Assembly: GCA_030770535.1 (NCBI GenBank)
Contig: JASVEC010000038.1
Location: forward strand, 124,001 to 188,000
Length of the DNA: 64,000 bases
Reading direction: 5' to 3'
From: Batkoa obscura
Taxonomy: Eukaryota; Entomophthoromycota; Entomophthoromycetes; Entomophthorales; Batkoaceae
In this document: positions 35,115 through 45,783 of the stretch, one piece after another
Layout of the letters: every line of letters starts with the position of its first letter
Numbering within the stretch: position 1 is the first letter of the stretch
The notes under the pieces: generated by a model
What the model was told of the DNA's origin: nothing
What the model saw: the letters and a program-made list of their open reading frames with translations, nothing else
Database searches by the model: none
Position numbers and translations under genes: made by a program

Positions 35115-37733
35115 TCACTCTTTTTTACGCAATAGCTCTAACTGTTCAAATTTTTTAAGTGCTAAAATAGTATTAAAATAAGCAACTAAAATATAACTTA
35201 AAATTTACTTGTTTCCACTTTTAAAAGATCTTCTGGTGATAGTGCACCATCCTGTGGTGTCCTAAATTGGATAGCTTGTAGCATCCAAATCGCAGTTCTA
35301 AAACTTGACTCATTACTTCGACTATCATCATTTACCATTTCTCTGACAGCCGCTTCTCGACCCTAAAAATAAAATTAGATTTAAAAGTAAAAAATTAACA
35401 GGTTACTTACTACCTCGCAAGCATGCTTTAATATCAACTTATCAGTGTTGGTATTTTTTGTTTTTAAGGAATCTTCATCAAGGAAGGGCTGAATGAACTC
35501 TATTTTTTCCATGCAATCTTTAATTTTTACATTAAGCCAATCTACTCTTTCAGTAAGCCGTGGGGGGTTGGGCTTACGTTTTTCGTTCTTGGGATTGATG
35601 ATCTCTTTCCAATAGTCAGTCATTTTTTCATACGCTTCCTCTAACATTGACAGTGATTTAGAGTATAATAAATAAGCCTCGTAAGCTAATTTTCCTGTAC
35701 CCAAGTTTGCTTCTGAATCCTGTGGCTCAGAGTTATTTTTTTGTTTTTGACCATCTGAAGATTCACTGTTTTTTAACTTCAATTTTTCCAATTTAATATC
35801 TGCAATACTCACTACTGAATAAGATTGACAAGCTAACTGTTGAACTTCTTTTAGAGCCTTTTCCTCACTAGAATTACTTGGTTCATAGCTCAAAGGAAAA
35901 AATACTTTATCTGAATCGGACTTGTACTGGGCGTTTGGAGGAGATAACCCTTTGCTTCCAAATAATTTTAAAGATGCCAAGCTTATCGCTTTGGCTAACG
36001 CTGTAGCCGCGTTGGACCCAACTGTCCAACCATTTTCGGGATTAGACCCCTCATTTTTACCATTTGAGCCAGGTATAAACCTCGGAACCGACTCCTTTTC
36101 ATTTATTTCTTTTGGAGAACCAGAGTTTAGTGTGTCGCCATTACTGAATTTTCGAACGCCGTTTTGATTCTGTATCCTAACAGGGTTGCTTCTTTTTTGA
36201 GCTTCCGAAGAGTTTATTTTTAGATTCCTAAGATCGTTCTCAGTTTCAATTAGAACATAATCATTGTCAAAATCTTCATCTTCTTGTTCATTTATTTTTT
36301 CTTGCCTAAGATGTATCTCGTTACTAAGGTTTGAATTTGTGCGCAAATGTGTAGGCATTCTCTTATCTGTTACAGCCTTATCCTTTTTATTGTCCCCATT
36401 AAGGAAAGATAATGATGAGCTTTTCCTTAAATTCGATCCAGCGAAATCAATTAAATGGCTATAAGATGCTTGCTCCATTTCTTCTAAATGAAATAAATAT
36501 TTTTTAAATGATATAAACAAAAATCTTACTGTTATCAGGACGCCTTATAGAGAACAACTCTTCATTTATTATTGGTGGTGGTTCTATTATTGTTCTTTGC
36601 ACAGCAGGATGTTCAAAAAAATTAGAAAAACTTATCCTATTTTCGGGTTCTTGGATTAATAGTGAACGAATTAAAGATTTTATATCTTCCGGTATTGTTT
36701 GCCTAGGGCGCGTAAAACTGGTAACGTTATCAGTAAGCTTTTCTCCAGGGAAGTTAATAATATTTTTTCCATTTTTTATCACCCTGAGTAAATCACTTGT
36801 TCCTTTCGCACTAAAAGGTGGTCCACCTGTTATCATTTCATATAAAACTGCTCCAATACTCCAAAGATCTGCTGAAGCATCATAACTAAATCCTAAAAGA
36901 ACTTCAGGTGCCATATATAGTGGTGATCCACATACAGTATCTGTCATAGATTGAGTTGGTAGATATTTTGCAAATCCAAAGTCACCAACTTTCAATTGAG
37001 GGAGTGAGTTTATTAGATTGGATGCCTCTGTAGAATCGTGATTAAATAATTCTTCTTTCGGAGGAGATAACAATATATTCTAAAAAACATAAGAGGAAAG
37101 AAATATCAAAATAATGTTAAATTACTTGAGGCTTTAAATCTCTATGTATTAGACTATTTTTCCTAAGAAATCTGAATGCAGAAGCTATTATGATTTTAGA
37201 ATTTAAATAATAAATTTTAATTAGTCCTACCTAATTGTTTTAAAAAATGCCTAAAAATTATTTCATTAAGGCCGCCTCCAGGACCTTTTGTTCCTATTTG
37301 TTTTTTTCCTTTCTTTATGTAATCTGACAAATCGCCTAAGGCGCAGAGTTCCATTATTATAAGTATTTCGTTATCACGTCTCTAAATCCTAATTTAACCT
37401 TTATCATTTATAACGGATAAATTAAATACCTCAACTTCGATTAGTGAGACGATATTAGGATGCTTAAGTTTTTTTAAAATCATTATTTCGTCTTCCATAC
37501 TTTGTTTTATTTTGCCTTCAAGCTTGTTTTTGTGTATTATTTTCACAGCAACCTGTTCATTTGTTTTCTAAAATTTTAAGTTAAAATAAATTTTGGCTAA
37601 ATCAAATAATAGCTACTAGATTATATCCCCGGCGAACCGTAGCAAAGCTACCTCGTCCGATCTCGTCTTGAATCTCGTAATTCCTTTCAAAATTGTATTT
37701 CATAGACCAAGCCTCTTTTCGAAATTGTGACAT
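35115..37733 (-). CDS. ATG1: Autophagy-initiating serine/threonine kinase Atg1
   Basis: Kinase of the Atg1-Atg13-Atg17 complex that starts autophagosome formation. Exons: 37733-37617, 37567-37430, 37381-37231, 37184-37126, 37079-36530, 36480-35414, 35362-35209, 35161-35115; 760 residues. Kinase domain near the N-terminus: glycine loop GRGSFATV (26-33), VAVK with Lys48, HRDLKPQN (Asp151), DFG (Asp188), GSPLYMAPE, and [19 protein letters not shown]. The middle contains [10 protein letters not shown], a likely Atg8-interacting motif (YVLI, residues 413-416) with acidic flanks. The C-terminus has helical tandem MIT-like sequence ([38 protein letters not shown]) used for Atg13 binding. The small last exon gives a charged helix ending LRKKE. 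Confidence 0.92.
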
Positions 37734-39519
37734 ATTACAAGACTTTAAATATTTAGGTGTGGTGCTTATGAAGTTGAATATATGTTGGTGTAATTAAAAT
37801 AAGTGTGAAATAAGTTAACTGTAAAATTAAAGCAAGTCAAATACAAATCAAATCAGAACAGAATTAAGTTTTAAATTTTTTATAAGTGGTTTATGTTGTA
37901 AAGTAAATTAAAAAGGTAAAATGAATTTTAAAAAAAAAGCTTGATGAAAGCATAAATGATCAATCATAAAACCTTAAACCAAAAGTTGAAGCTTTGATTA
38001 GCTAAAAGTTAGCGGTGGGCAAAATTTATTGAAATGGCTTAAAATTAAAATCACACAACAACTTTTTTTTTGACGCAATATTGTAAGCAGTGCTTTTTTA
38101 AATTTGGTTTATTATTGCCCTTTAAATTTGGAGCAAAAACCGAAATTCATAGTTGATTTTGTAAACAGGGGGTAGGCTAAGCATGGGAAGGCCTTTACTT
38201 CAACGAATTAGGTTGTCGGATTTTAGTGATATAATAAGGTGGCCTTTATGATTGGACATTGTAACTAAGCGTTGTTTTAAACTTTAGTGATTCTAGCTAA
38301 TAAACGACAGTCTAATTGTCTCCAGTTAAAGTTTAATCCAATTAAATCTAAACTTTTTACCAAGCGAACAGCATCTTTGCTGCGATAATTTAGGCCAATA
38401 ATTTAGACTGAACACATGGGAAATGCTTCAAATTTTGCATAAACTGACTACATGTGTGTTATGGGGTACTTAAAAAATTAAAGCTCAAATATTTTAGTTC
38501 TTAGGTTTTATTTAGTAAAAATTTATTAAATGAAAATGTTTAATTTAATAAAGCTAAATAAATTATAATTTTAGCATGAGTTGAATATCTAGTAGTATAT
38601 ATAGATACCAAAAGAGCAACTAGAATTATCGATGTTCGAGTATCTACAGAGTTTGATTATATTATGATTATAAACAAGATTTAAGATTTTGAAAGGGATT
38701 AAAATTTAAAATTCAATTATGATATTTAATAATGACAATTAATTTCGAACTCAGATATTCCGGCTGTTTCAACTTTATTAAGATTTATCTAACTGTTCAC
38801 TTGAGAACAAAGTTTACTAAAATTTACAGACTAGGCTTTAAAAAAGCCAAATAAATAAATTATTTATTCTAGAAGTTACCGCAAATCAGGTCGCAGTAAA
38901 GTTGTAGCTGTAAATAACAACTTAATAATCTCACAATTTAAATAAAAATAACGTGTTTTCAAAATATTTCAAATCTTCTTAAGGAAATACTCATTTTAAT
39001 AACAAAGCAAGTAAAACATAACATTATAAGTTATTTTATCATTATCCAATTCGATGCTTTAAAAAGAATGTAAAAATTTTAAAAAAAGGTAGTTAATAGC
39101 GATATACAGATTTTTAGCACTTCAATAGACTAAATCAATATCATAACTTAAATGATAACTTTCTATTGTATTGTGATTATTTAATTTATTTAGAATAAAA
39201 ATTAATTCAAAATTCAAGGCCTTTATAACATTTAATTAGATTATTATTTATAATTTCCAAATACTAAATAGAAATTCGCAAAATAGTGCCTTATAAAAAA
39301 CTAAACTTAATCAATAGCATACAACATTTACATATAAGTGCAGTAATATAACTGTGATAACAGTCTTTAGTATGTTTTTATTTTTATATTAAAAATTAAA
39401 AGTTTGTTAATATAGTGAAATATATTAACAGTTACATATATATAACTCTATAAGAGCTTGCTATTATAAAAAGCACAAACATATCAAAGTGAGTATAAAA
39501 AAGGATAACAAAAAGTACA
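37734..39519. other. Intergenic, upstream of ATG1
   Basis: About 1.8 kb. Slightly GC-richer patches at 38010-38430 but no ORF, exon pattern or RNA signal recognised. Confidence 0.5.
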
Positions 39520-39618
39520 TGGGGATGTATTTTCGTATTTAAGGATTTTGCTAACAATTTTTCTACTAAAATAGCGCTTAAAAGATGGAAAAAGTAATGA
39601 AGCCAAAAAAAACACCCC
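39520..39618 (+). mobile_element. MITE copy 6
   Basis: 99 bp, plus orientation; starts TGGGGATGTATTTTCG, ends AAACACCCC; flanked by CA on the left and TA on the right, so one flank has probably mutated. About 230 bp beyond the 3' end of AA11 gene A. Confidence 0.8.
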
Positions 39619-39850
39619 TATATTAGTAGAAAGTTTCCGAAGAGGCATTATACTAAATTATTTCAAAAACAAACAAACAGGTATCCAGAAGTTTTCTTTT
39701 AAAAAGTTATTTTTTTTGTCTTATACAGAGTTGTGTTTATAACGACTGAATACCTTTTCGTCTGTTAAACTTTAAGGCATTTTACAACTGTACATTTAAT
39801 AATAAACTTAAGTTTAATAAAAAGTCTACACAAATTTAAACCTATTTAAT

Positions 39851-40486
39851 TCAAGGTTTAATAGTAATAATAGGACGTTTGTCAAAGAGCTCCCTACGAT
39901 CACCTTGATAAAATTCAGGGAATAAAGGATAACCTGGTAAATTACCCACCAGATTTTGGGGCCCAGTGATGGAGCCTCCAACCTTACCACCAGTGATTTT
40001 GATATCTACACAATTCATATAATATTCTCGATTACCAATAGCATTGATCCATGTCCAAGTTAAAACTGCATTATCTGAAGGTGGAGCATCCGCTGGAATA
40101 GTTACTGGGAAAGTGATACCTTGTCTAAAGCATTCACGTATAACCGTACTCAAAGCAACAATAGTTTTAGCATTATCATAAGAAATACCGAATTGGCAAT
40201 GGCCACCATCATGTTTGTTAGCGCCATCAACGTCGGCGAATTTCACATTGATAGTTTGGCCAGCTGCATAAGTGGCTTGTGCTGGGCCTTGTTTAGCTCC
40301 TTTACATGGGAACGGATAGTCGAAATGATTGGAAGTACCATGAGGTGCATTTAAGTCCCAGTCAACGTCACCCTTGGATTGATAATATTTACTATACTGA
40401 GAACGACGTGGTGCTGGGGTTTGGATTTCCATATGTGATGTTACACATAATGTGAATAAGGAGTATAAAATGGTGCTGAGTTTCAT
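39851..40486 (-). CDS. AA11-like lytic polysaccharide monooxygenase, gene A
   Basis: Secreted copper enzyme that oxidatively cleaves polysaccharide; AA11 members act on chitin. Single exon, 211 residues. Signal peptide MKLSTILYSLFTLCVTS (1-17) leaves His18 as the mature N-terminus (HMEIQTPAPRRS), required for the copper histidine brace; AA11 proteins likewise start HM..(K/Q).P.P. The second His lies in NKHDGGHCQFGISYD (His92, with His96 nearby). The Tyr-bearing WTWINAIGNREYYMNC (144-159) is the AA11 C-terminal motif. Four mature cysteines: 61, 97, 119, 159. There is no linker or carbohydrate-binding module. Its last ~200 bp are almost identical to gene B. Chitin as substrate is inference from the family. 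Confidence 0.83.
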   Translation of the reverse strand: MKLSTILYSLFTLCVTSHMEIQTPAPRRSQYSKYYQSKGDVDWDLNAPHGTSNHFDYPFPCKGAKQGPAQATYAAGQTINVKFADVDGANKHDGGHCQFGISYDNAKTIVALSTVIRECFRQGITFPVTIPADAPPSDNAVLTWTWINAIGNREYYMNCVDIKITGGKVGGSITGPQNLVGNLPGYPLFPEFYQGDRRELFDKRPIITIKP

Positions 40487-40531
40487 TTTTTTATTATGTT
40501 TAATTTTAATGAAATGTGGGAAAACCTAGAA

Positions 40532-40539
40532 TTTATATA
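40532..40539 (-). promoter_or_regulatory. TATA box of AA11 gene A (type I)
   Basis: On the minus strand reads ATGAGAGTATATAAATTC, 46 bp before the start codon; the same ATGAGAGTATATAAA box precedes genes D and E. Confidence 0.75.
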
Positions 40540-40814
40540 CTCTCATCATTTGGCAAGGGCAAAAAGAAAATTGAAAGAAATGTAGTGAAAAATATTGACA
40601 TATGCATAATTATTTTTAGATTTTGTCATATAAGTATATAACTATTACCTCAAACTTTATAAATAGATAGATATAAGGTTTAGTATCATTTGTTATACAC
40701 CATCATATACTTCTTTTAATCCAGAAACATACCTAGAGAATTCTTCATGACTTAATCTATCATTATTTTTAAATTAGATCTTAACAAATTTCTACAACAA
40801 ATATATCATGTAGA

Positions 40815-40831
40815 AATGAGTGATTTTAGCT
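40815..40831 (-). promoter_or_regulatory. Conserved upstream block of type I AA11 promoters, gene A copy
   Basis: Minus strand AGCTAAAATCACTCATT, 276 bp beyond the TATA box. Exact copies lie at 54765-54781 (gene D) and 56415-56431 (gene E). Could be an activator site or just conserved duplicated spacer. Confidence 0.55.
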
Positions 40832-40839
40832 AAATAAAT

Positions 40840-41691
40840 CCTCATTTCAACTATTTCCTAATATTGAAATAAACACCTTCCTTTGGTCTTATGAGCCCTA
40901 TTAAATTAAAGTTTCACTTTTTATAGTGCGTTTACTTATCATTTGCTCTGTACATATATTTTCATATAGCTTAATTGCATTTCTATGAATATTTTATAGC
41001 TTAATTGCATTCTTTTAAATTTTATAATTTTGTAAGTTGTATACTTAAAATTGCTATTTTAATAACAAGTTCTAATTTTAAACATTGGGTATATTAATAA
41101 CTTTCAGTATTTTTATTAAAAACAAAAGTTAATATAGGGGTAAGATTCATAATATTTTAATAGTGAATTCAATTCTCATAATAGTAAAGTATACTTTAGT
41201 CCTAAAGTACCAATGGTTACTATAATATGACTACAAAAATTTCAATCACAATATAATAATAAAACTAGCCGCTTAAAAGCGTCTCTTTGGTATGTCATAT
41301 TACATTTAAGTTATCTTTAAATGAATAATTTAATGATTAGCATTCTACCTTATTTAACAGTTTATTTTCTATATATTTCAAAAAATCGAATTTAGATGAG
41401 ATTAAATCAAATTAAATCATTAGTAGTTTTAAAAACATAACTTGTTTTTAAAGTGAGATACTCTTCTATTTCAATATTAACGTAGACCACCATTACTTTC
41501 ACGTCTCTTTTTTACATAAAATCAACCACATACTTATTTCTCTTTTGATTTCCTAACAAAAGTGCTTAGATGTTCTAAATAAAAATACTTCCAAAGTTTT
41601 AAGAAAAATAAAATGTTATAACATTATTTAATGTAAATACAATTAAATGAAGCTACATTTAGTATATAGAATTTAATTTTTATTAGTATAT
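40840..41691. other. Spacer between AA11 genes A and B, related to spacers near C-E
   Basis: Contains TTTCAATATTAGGAAATAG (minus strand, ~40846-40870), also found 5' of gene E, and a block (41208-41232, minus strand) with AGTCATATTATAGTAACC that recurs 3' of gene D. It is duplicated spacer, not unique sequence. Confidence 0.55.
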
Positions 41692-42327
41692 TTAAGGTTT
41701 AATAGTAATAATAGGACGTTTGTCAAAGAGCTCCCTACGATCACCTTGATAAAATTCAGGGAATAAAGGATAACCTGGTAAATTACCCACCAGATTTTGG
41801 GGCCCAGTGATGGAGCCTCCAACCTTACCACCAGTGATTTTGATATCTACACAATTCATATAATATTCTCGATTACCAATAGCATTGATCCATGTCCAAG
41901 TTAAAACCGCGTTACTAGCAGGGGCTGCATCCGCTGGAATAGTTACTGGGAAAGTGATACCTTGTCTAAAGCATTCACGTATAACCGTTTTTAATACAAC
42001 AATAGTTTTAGCATTATCATAAGAAATACCGAATTGGCAATGGCCACCATCATGTTTATTAGCGCCAGCAACATCAGCAAATTGAACATTAATAGTTGAA
42101 CCGGCTGCATAAGTGGCTTGTGCTGGGCCTTGTTTAGCTCCTTTACATGGAAACGGGTAATCGAAATGATCTGAGGTACCATGTGGGGCATTTAAATCCC
42201 AATCAACATCATCTTTTGATTGATAATAACTACTGTATTGAGAACGACGTGGAGCAGGGCTTTGGATTTCCATGTGTGATGTTACACATAAAGCCAATAA
42301 AGAATATACTACAGTATTTAATTTCAT
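41692..42327 (-). CDS. AA11-like lytic polysaccharide monooxygenase, gene B
   Basis: 211 residues, start at MKLNTVVYSLLALCVTS|HMEIQSPAPRR; I chose this ATG because it makes the signal peptide the same length as in the other four copies. All copper-site features of gene A are kept. Differences cluster in the middle (VVLKTVIRECFRQ, PADAAPASNA). From GNREYYMNCVDIKITGG to the stop it is nucleotide-identical or nearly so to gene A, and the similarity stops at the stop codon, a sign of gene conversion. Confidence 0.83.
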   Translation of the reverse strand: MKLNTVVYSLLALCVTSHMEIQSPAPRRSQYSSYYQSKDDVDWDLNAPHGTSDHFDYPFPCKGAKQGPAQATYAAGSTINVQFADVAGANKHDGGHCQFGISYDNAKTIVVLKTVIRECFRQGITFPVTIPADAAPASNAVLTWTWINAIGNREYYMNCVDIKITGGKVGGSITGPQNLVGNLPGYPLFPEFYQGDRRELFDKRPIITIKP

Positions 42328-42383
42328 TATATAAAATTTCAAATAAAAAAGGATAATGATCCATTAAACAACTTAATGTTAGC

Positions 42384-42390
42384 TTTTATA
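42384..42390 (-). promoter_or_regulatory. TATA box of AA11 gene B (type II)
   Basis: Minus strand reads GAAGTATAAAAGCTAAC, 57 bp before the start. It differs from the type I box and resembles gene C (ATATATAAAAGCAACC). Confidence 0.65.
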
Positions 42391-43693
42391 CTTCAATGAA
42401 TATTACATTTTAGCATCTTTCTTTATAAAGAAATTTTAAATATTATGGTGACGCTTTATTTCCATACTTTTAGTGGTTTGAAGTAATGACATATTACTCT
42501 TCCATATGATGACCATTAGTTTATATTTAGAATGAGGTATAATAGCCTTAACCATAAGTATATTTATGGTTTAGAGTTATTTTTTTAAAATGCTTTATTG
42601 TATCGTTATTCTTACCTCAATGGAAACCCCATGGACCCTTAGTTTTCATTTGACTTTAGTCATAACAATAAATTTAGAACCTAATGACAAGATCATTTAT
42701 TAAATTTCAATCTCATAGCGCGCTATTTTTTTCTCAACATTGCTAAATTTTAGTTTAGTAGAAAATAAATTTTACTATAAATTAAACTTACCTCTTATTT
42801 ATGTGGATGGTAATCATAACTAAGTTTTCTCCTTTTCACTGGTAAATTGATTTTTTAATAAATTTAATACATCTATGTAATAAGAGTTTCAAAAAACCCA
42901 GTATTTTAAAGAATTTATTAATATCTTGTTGGGAGCTAATATATTTTGTTCTATTCTGATTATCGGAGTATCCGATCTCCCTTTTTTCCCTTTATATAAA
43001 TAAATTTACCAATTTAAAACGCTATTTCCTTATTATAAATTCTCATCATTTTTATTATTAAATTATTTATGTATATAAATTTTAATTAATTTCTTTATTT
43101 GTTTTTTTATTATTTCTATGCTTATTTCCTACTCAGTTTAAATTTCGCTAAAATACTAGTTAAGAAGATTCTGTTCTCATTTATCTAAAAAGTTTTGATT
43201 TTTAGATTATTTGTAAAATTCTACTCTAAACTAGCAACTTTTATTGTATTAGTTTACAGATTTTTCTATTACTAACTAGTAAGTAATGAAAGGTGGTAAA
43301 TCTTTAAAATATATATCCTAAAGCCACAATATTAAAATTTAAAGCCTTTACTATATGTTGGTGATCACTGACCTCTATGCTTTTACTCAAATGTTGAAAT
43401 AGAAATAAAGTATTATTTATAATTAAAAAAGTAGTCTTCTATATTTCTAAAAGATTTAGAAAGCTCCCAAACATCTTAATAAACGTAAAATTAATGACAT
43501 TAACGAAGACGAAATGGAGTTGTATTATATGAATGTTTACCAACATAAACTATGGATTAATTTTAGTTATACTTTATAAAGATTTCAGTTAGTTATTGAA
43601 TTTTCTAATTAATAGAAAGAAAAACTATTAAAGGATAATAACTCTAAGCATACTAATTATAAGTTTTGAATTATGTAAAGATATAAAACTATA
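42391..43693. other. Intergenic
   Basis: 1.3 kb upstream of gene B; no gene recognised. Confidence 0.5.
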
Positions 43694-43792
43694 TGAGGAT
43701 GTTTTTTTGGTTTCATTACTTTTTCCATTTTTTGAGCGCTAGTTGAGTGGAAAATTTATTGGTGAAATCCTTAAACAAAAAATATATCCCTA
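43694..43792 (-). mobile_element. MITE copy 7
   Basis: Minus orientation; starts TGAGGATGTTTTTTTGG, ends ATATATCCCTA, flanked by TA on both sides. Confidence 0.8.
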
Positions 43793-43964
43793 TATAGACC
43801 CAGTTTTATCTAGCTCTTTATCTCAATATTGACTCTAAGACTTTTATTGTCTAAAATATATATAAATAAACTAGCTTTTCACCATTATTGTTAACTTAAA
43901 AAAGGTCGAAAAAGTAACTTCTATAGAAATTAATCGAATTTTGCTCATTCAAACTATTAATATA

Positions 43965-44065
43965 TAGGGGATGTATTTTTATATTTAAGAGTTTTACCAA
44001 TAAATTTTCCGCTTAAATAGTGCTTAAAAGATAGAAAAAGTAATGAAGTCAAAAAAACATCCCTA
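43965..44065 (+). mobile_element. MITE copy 8
   Basis: Plus orientation; starts TAGGGGATGTATTTTTAT, ends AAACATCCCTA; TA on the left, TG on the right. Confidence 0.78.
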
Positions 44066-44181
44066 TGTATAAAATAGAAGTTTATTTGAAACAATCTCTT
44101 CTTGCTCTTGAATTAAAATGGTAGCATTTCGTATCCTTCTTACCTTGATAATCATTTGTGTAGAACTATTTGTTAATATCA

Positions 44182-44276
44182 TGGTAATGTATTTAAAGGA
44201 TTTTACTATTTTTCCATTTAAATAGCGCTTAAAAAATGGAAAAAGTGATAAAGCTGGACCAAAAAAACATCTCTTT
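44182..44276 (+). mobile_element. MITE copy 9, degenerate
   Basis: Plus orientation; TGGTAATGTATTTAAAGG at the start, CATCTCTT at the end, core AATAGCGCTTAAAAAATGGA intact. A short internal deletion relative to other copies removes part of the CTAACAATCTTTC segment. Confidence 0.75.
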
Positions 44277-44585
44277 GTTTAAAAAATTGAACATCTTTTA
44301 GCATACTTAAAATCCCAAAAAAATTCGTCACATTGTGCAACGTCATAATATTAAAATCATAGGAAATTAGAAACATAAAACAGCCTATTAACAAATATAC
44401 TATTGCCAATATTAAATAGGATTGATAGCATGAATTAATATTATTAAAACTAACAAATGATAAAAACCAAGTAGTATTTATAAATTCTATTTAGTCTTGA
44501 GCCTCAAAGCTTCTTTACTAAAGACAGATATCAACTGAAACAATTAATATAAATAAAGAAAAAATCAAAAAAAAATCAAAAGATA

Positions 44586-44599
44586 GTATCATTTGATAC
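44586..44599. promoter_or_regulatory. Inverted repeat in nitrilase promoter
   Basis: GTATC-ATTT-GATAC, 26 bp before the TATA-like GGTATAAAAAC at 44623-44633; a possible dimeric regulator site. Confidence 0.4.
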
Positions 44600-44624
44600 G
44601 ATTTAAAAAAATAATATTAAAAGG

Positions 44625-44630
44625 TATAAA
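44625..44630 (+). promoter_or_regulatory. TATA box of nitrilase gene
   Basis: TATAAA 54 bp before the ATG, in a spacing like the secreted-protein genes of this window. Confidence 0.6.
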
Positions 44631-44683
44631 AACAAGTTCAACTCCTAATCTAAATAACAATAATCATAAACCCAAATTTCAAA

Positions 44684-45706
44684 ATGGTTACTTTCAAAGC
44701 TGCTGTTATACAAGCTGCTTCCATTGCCTTTGATTTAGAAGCCACATTAGCTAAGCTTGAATCTTTAGTTCAAGAAGCCAGTTCCACTGGTGCAAAACTC
44801 CTTGTCTTCCCCGAAGCCTTTCTAGGAGGTTATCCTAAGGGCACCACCTTTGAAGCCTACATTGGTGGTCGTACCCAAGAGGGTCGAGAATGGTTTAACC
44901 GTTATTATCAAAATAGTATTCAATTACCTAGTCCTGAATTAGATCGATTAATTGCTATAGCTAAAAAATATCAAGTTATGTTAGTTATTGGGGTTATTGA
45001 AAAAGATGGATATACACTTTATTGTACAATAATCCATATTGACTCACAATTAGGTTACCTTGGTAAACATCGAAAAGTAATGCCCACTGCAGCTGAAAAA
45101 TTAATTTGGGGATTTGGTGATGCTTCGACATTATCAGTATTTGATACAACATTAGGTAAATTAGGTTCTGTTATTTGTTGGGAAAATTATATGCCATTAT
45201 TAAGAATGACGATGTATCATAAGGGAATTCAATTGTACTGCGCTCCTACAGCCGACGATCGAGATAGTTGGGTAGCTAGTATGCAACATATTGCTAAAGA
45301 AGGTCGTTGTTTTGTGTTCTCATCTTGTCAGTTTAATCGACGAAAAGATTATCCAATGGATTATCCAACTTTATTAAATGAGGATTTGGAAACAGTTTAT
45401 TTTAGAGGAGGTTCTTGTATCGTTAACCCAATGGGTGAGTTACTTGTAGGACCTAATTTTGAAAAAGAAACAATCTTATATGCTGATATTGATATGGACG
45501 ATATCATTAGATATCATTGGGAATTTGATGTTGTTGGTCATTATTCTAGACCCGATTTATTTCAGCTGAATGTTAATGAAAATGTACAAAGTAATATTAT
45601 TATTAATAGTAATGGGAAAGAATATAATAGTAATAATAATAATCAACAACAAATTCAAACTACTAAAAATACTGTTGAATCCATAACCAGTAGTAATTTA
45701 TCTTAA
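44684..45706 (+). CDS. Nitrilase (carbon-nitrogen hydrolase family, branch 1)
   Basis: Hydrolyses organic nitriles to carboxylic acid and ammonia; cytosolic, no signal peptide. Single exon, 340 residues. The catalytic triad is visible: Glu44 in LLVFPEAFLGGYPKG, Lys131 in GKHRKVMPTAAEKLIWGFGD (with Glu138) and Cys165 in GSVICWENYMPLLR. HRK.MPT and the CWENYMPL box are those of true nitrilases rather than amidases or Nit1/Nit2. The C-terminal ~50 residues are Asn/Gln/Ser-rich low complexity. Most other housekeeping genes here have introns; its lack of introns may mean transfer or retroposition, but that is weak evidence. Three MITEs lie upstream, and the 3' end is 77 bp from the convergent APH gene. 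Confidence 0.88.
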   Translation: MVTFKAAVIQAASIAFDLEATLAKLESLVQEASSTGAKLLVFPEAFLGGYPKGTTFEAYIGGRTQEGREWFNRYYQNSIQLPSPELDRLIAIAKKYQVMLVIGVIEKDGYTLYCTIIHIDSQLGYLGKHRKVMPTAAEKLIWGFGDASTLSVFDTTLGKLGSVICWENYMPLLRMTMYHKGIQLYCAPTADDRDSWVASMQHIAKEGRCFVFSSCQFNRRKDYPMDYPTLLNEDLETVYFRGGSCIVNPMGELLVGPNFEKETILYADIDMDDIIRYHWEFDVVGHYSRPDLFQLNVNENVQSNIIINSNGKEYNSNNNNQQQIQTTKNTVESITSSNLS

Positions 45707-45783
45707 TAATCATTTTTTTAAAATAAATAAAGTTCTATTTTATATATTTTGCATATTTTATATATTCCACTTAAACTTTATTT

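Noticed and set aside
35922-36464. Plus-strand open frames opposite ATG1
   Set aside because: Antisense shadows of the long sixth ATG1 exon.
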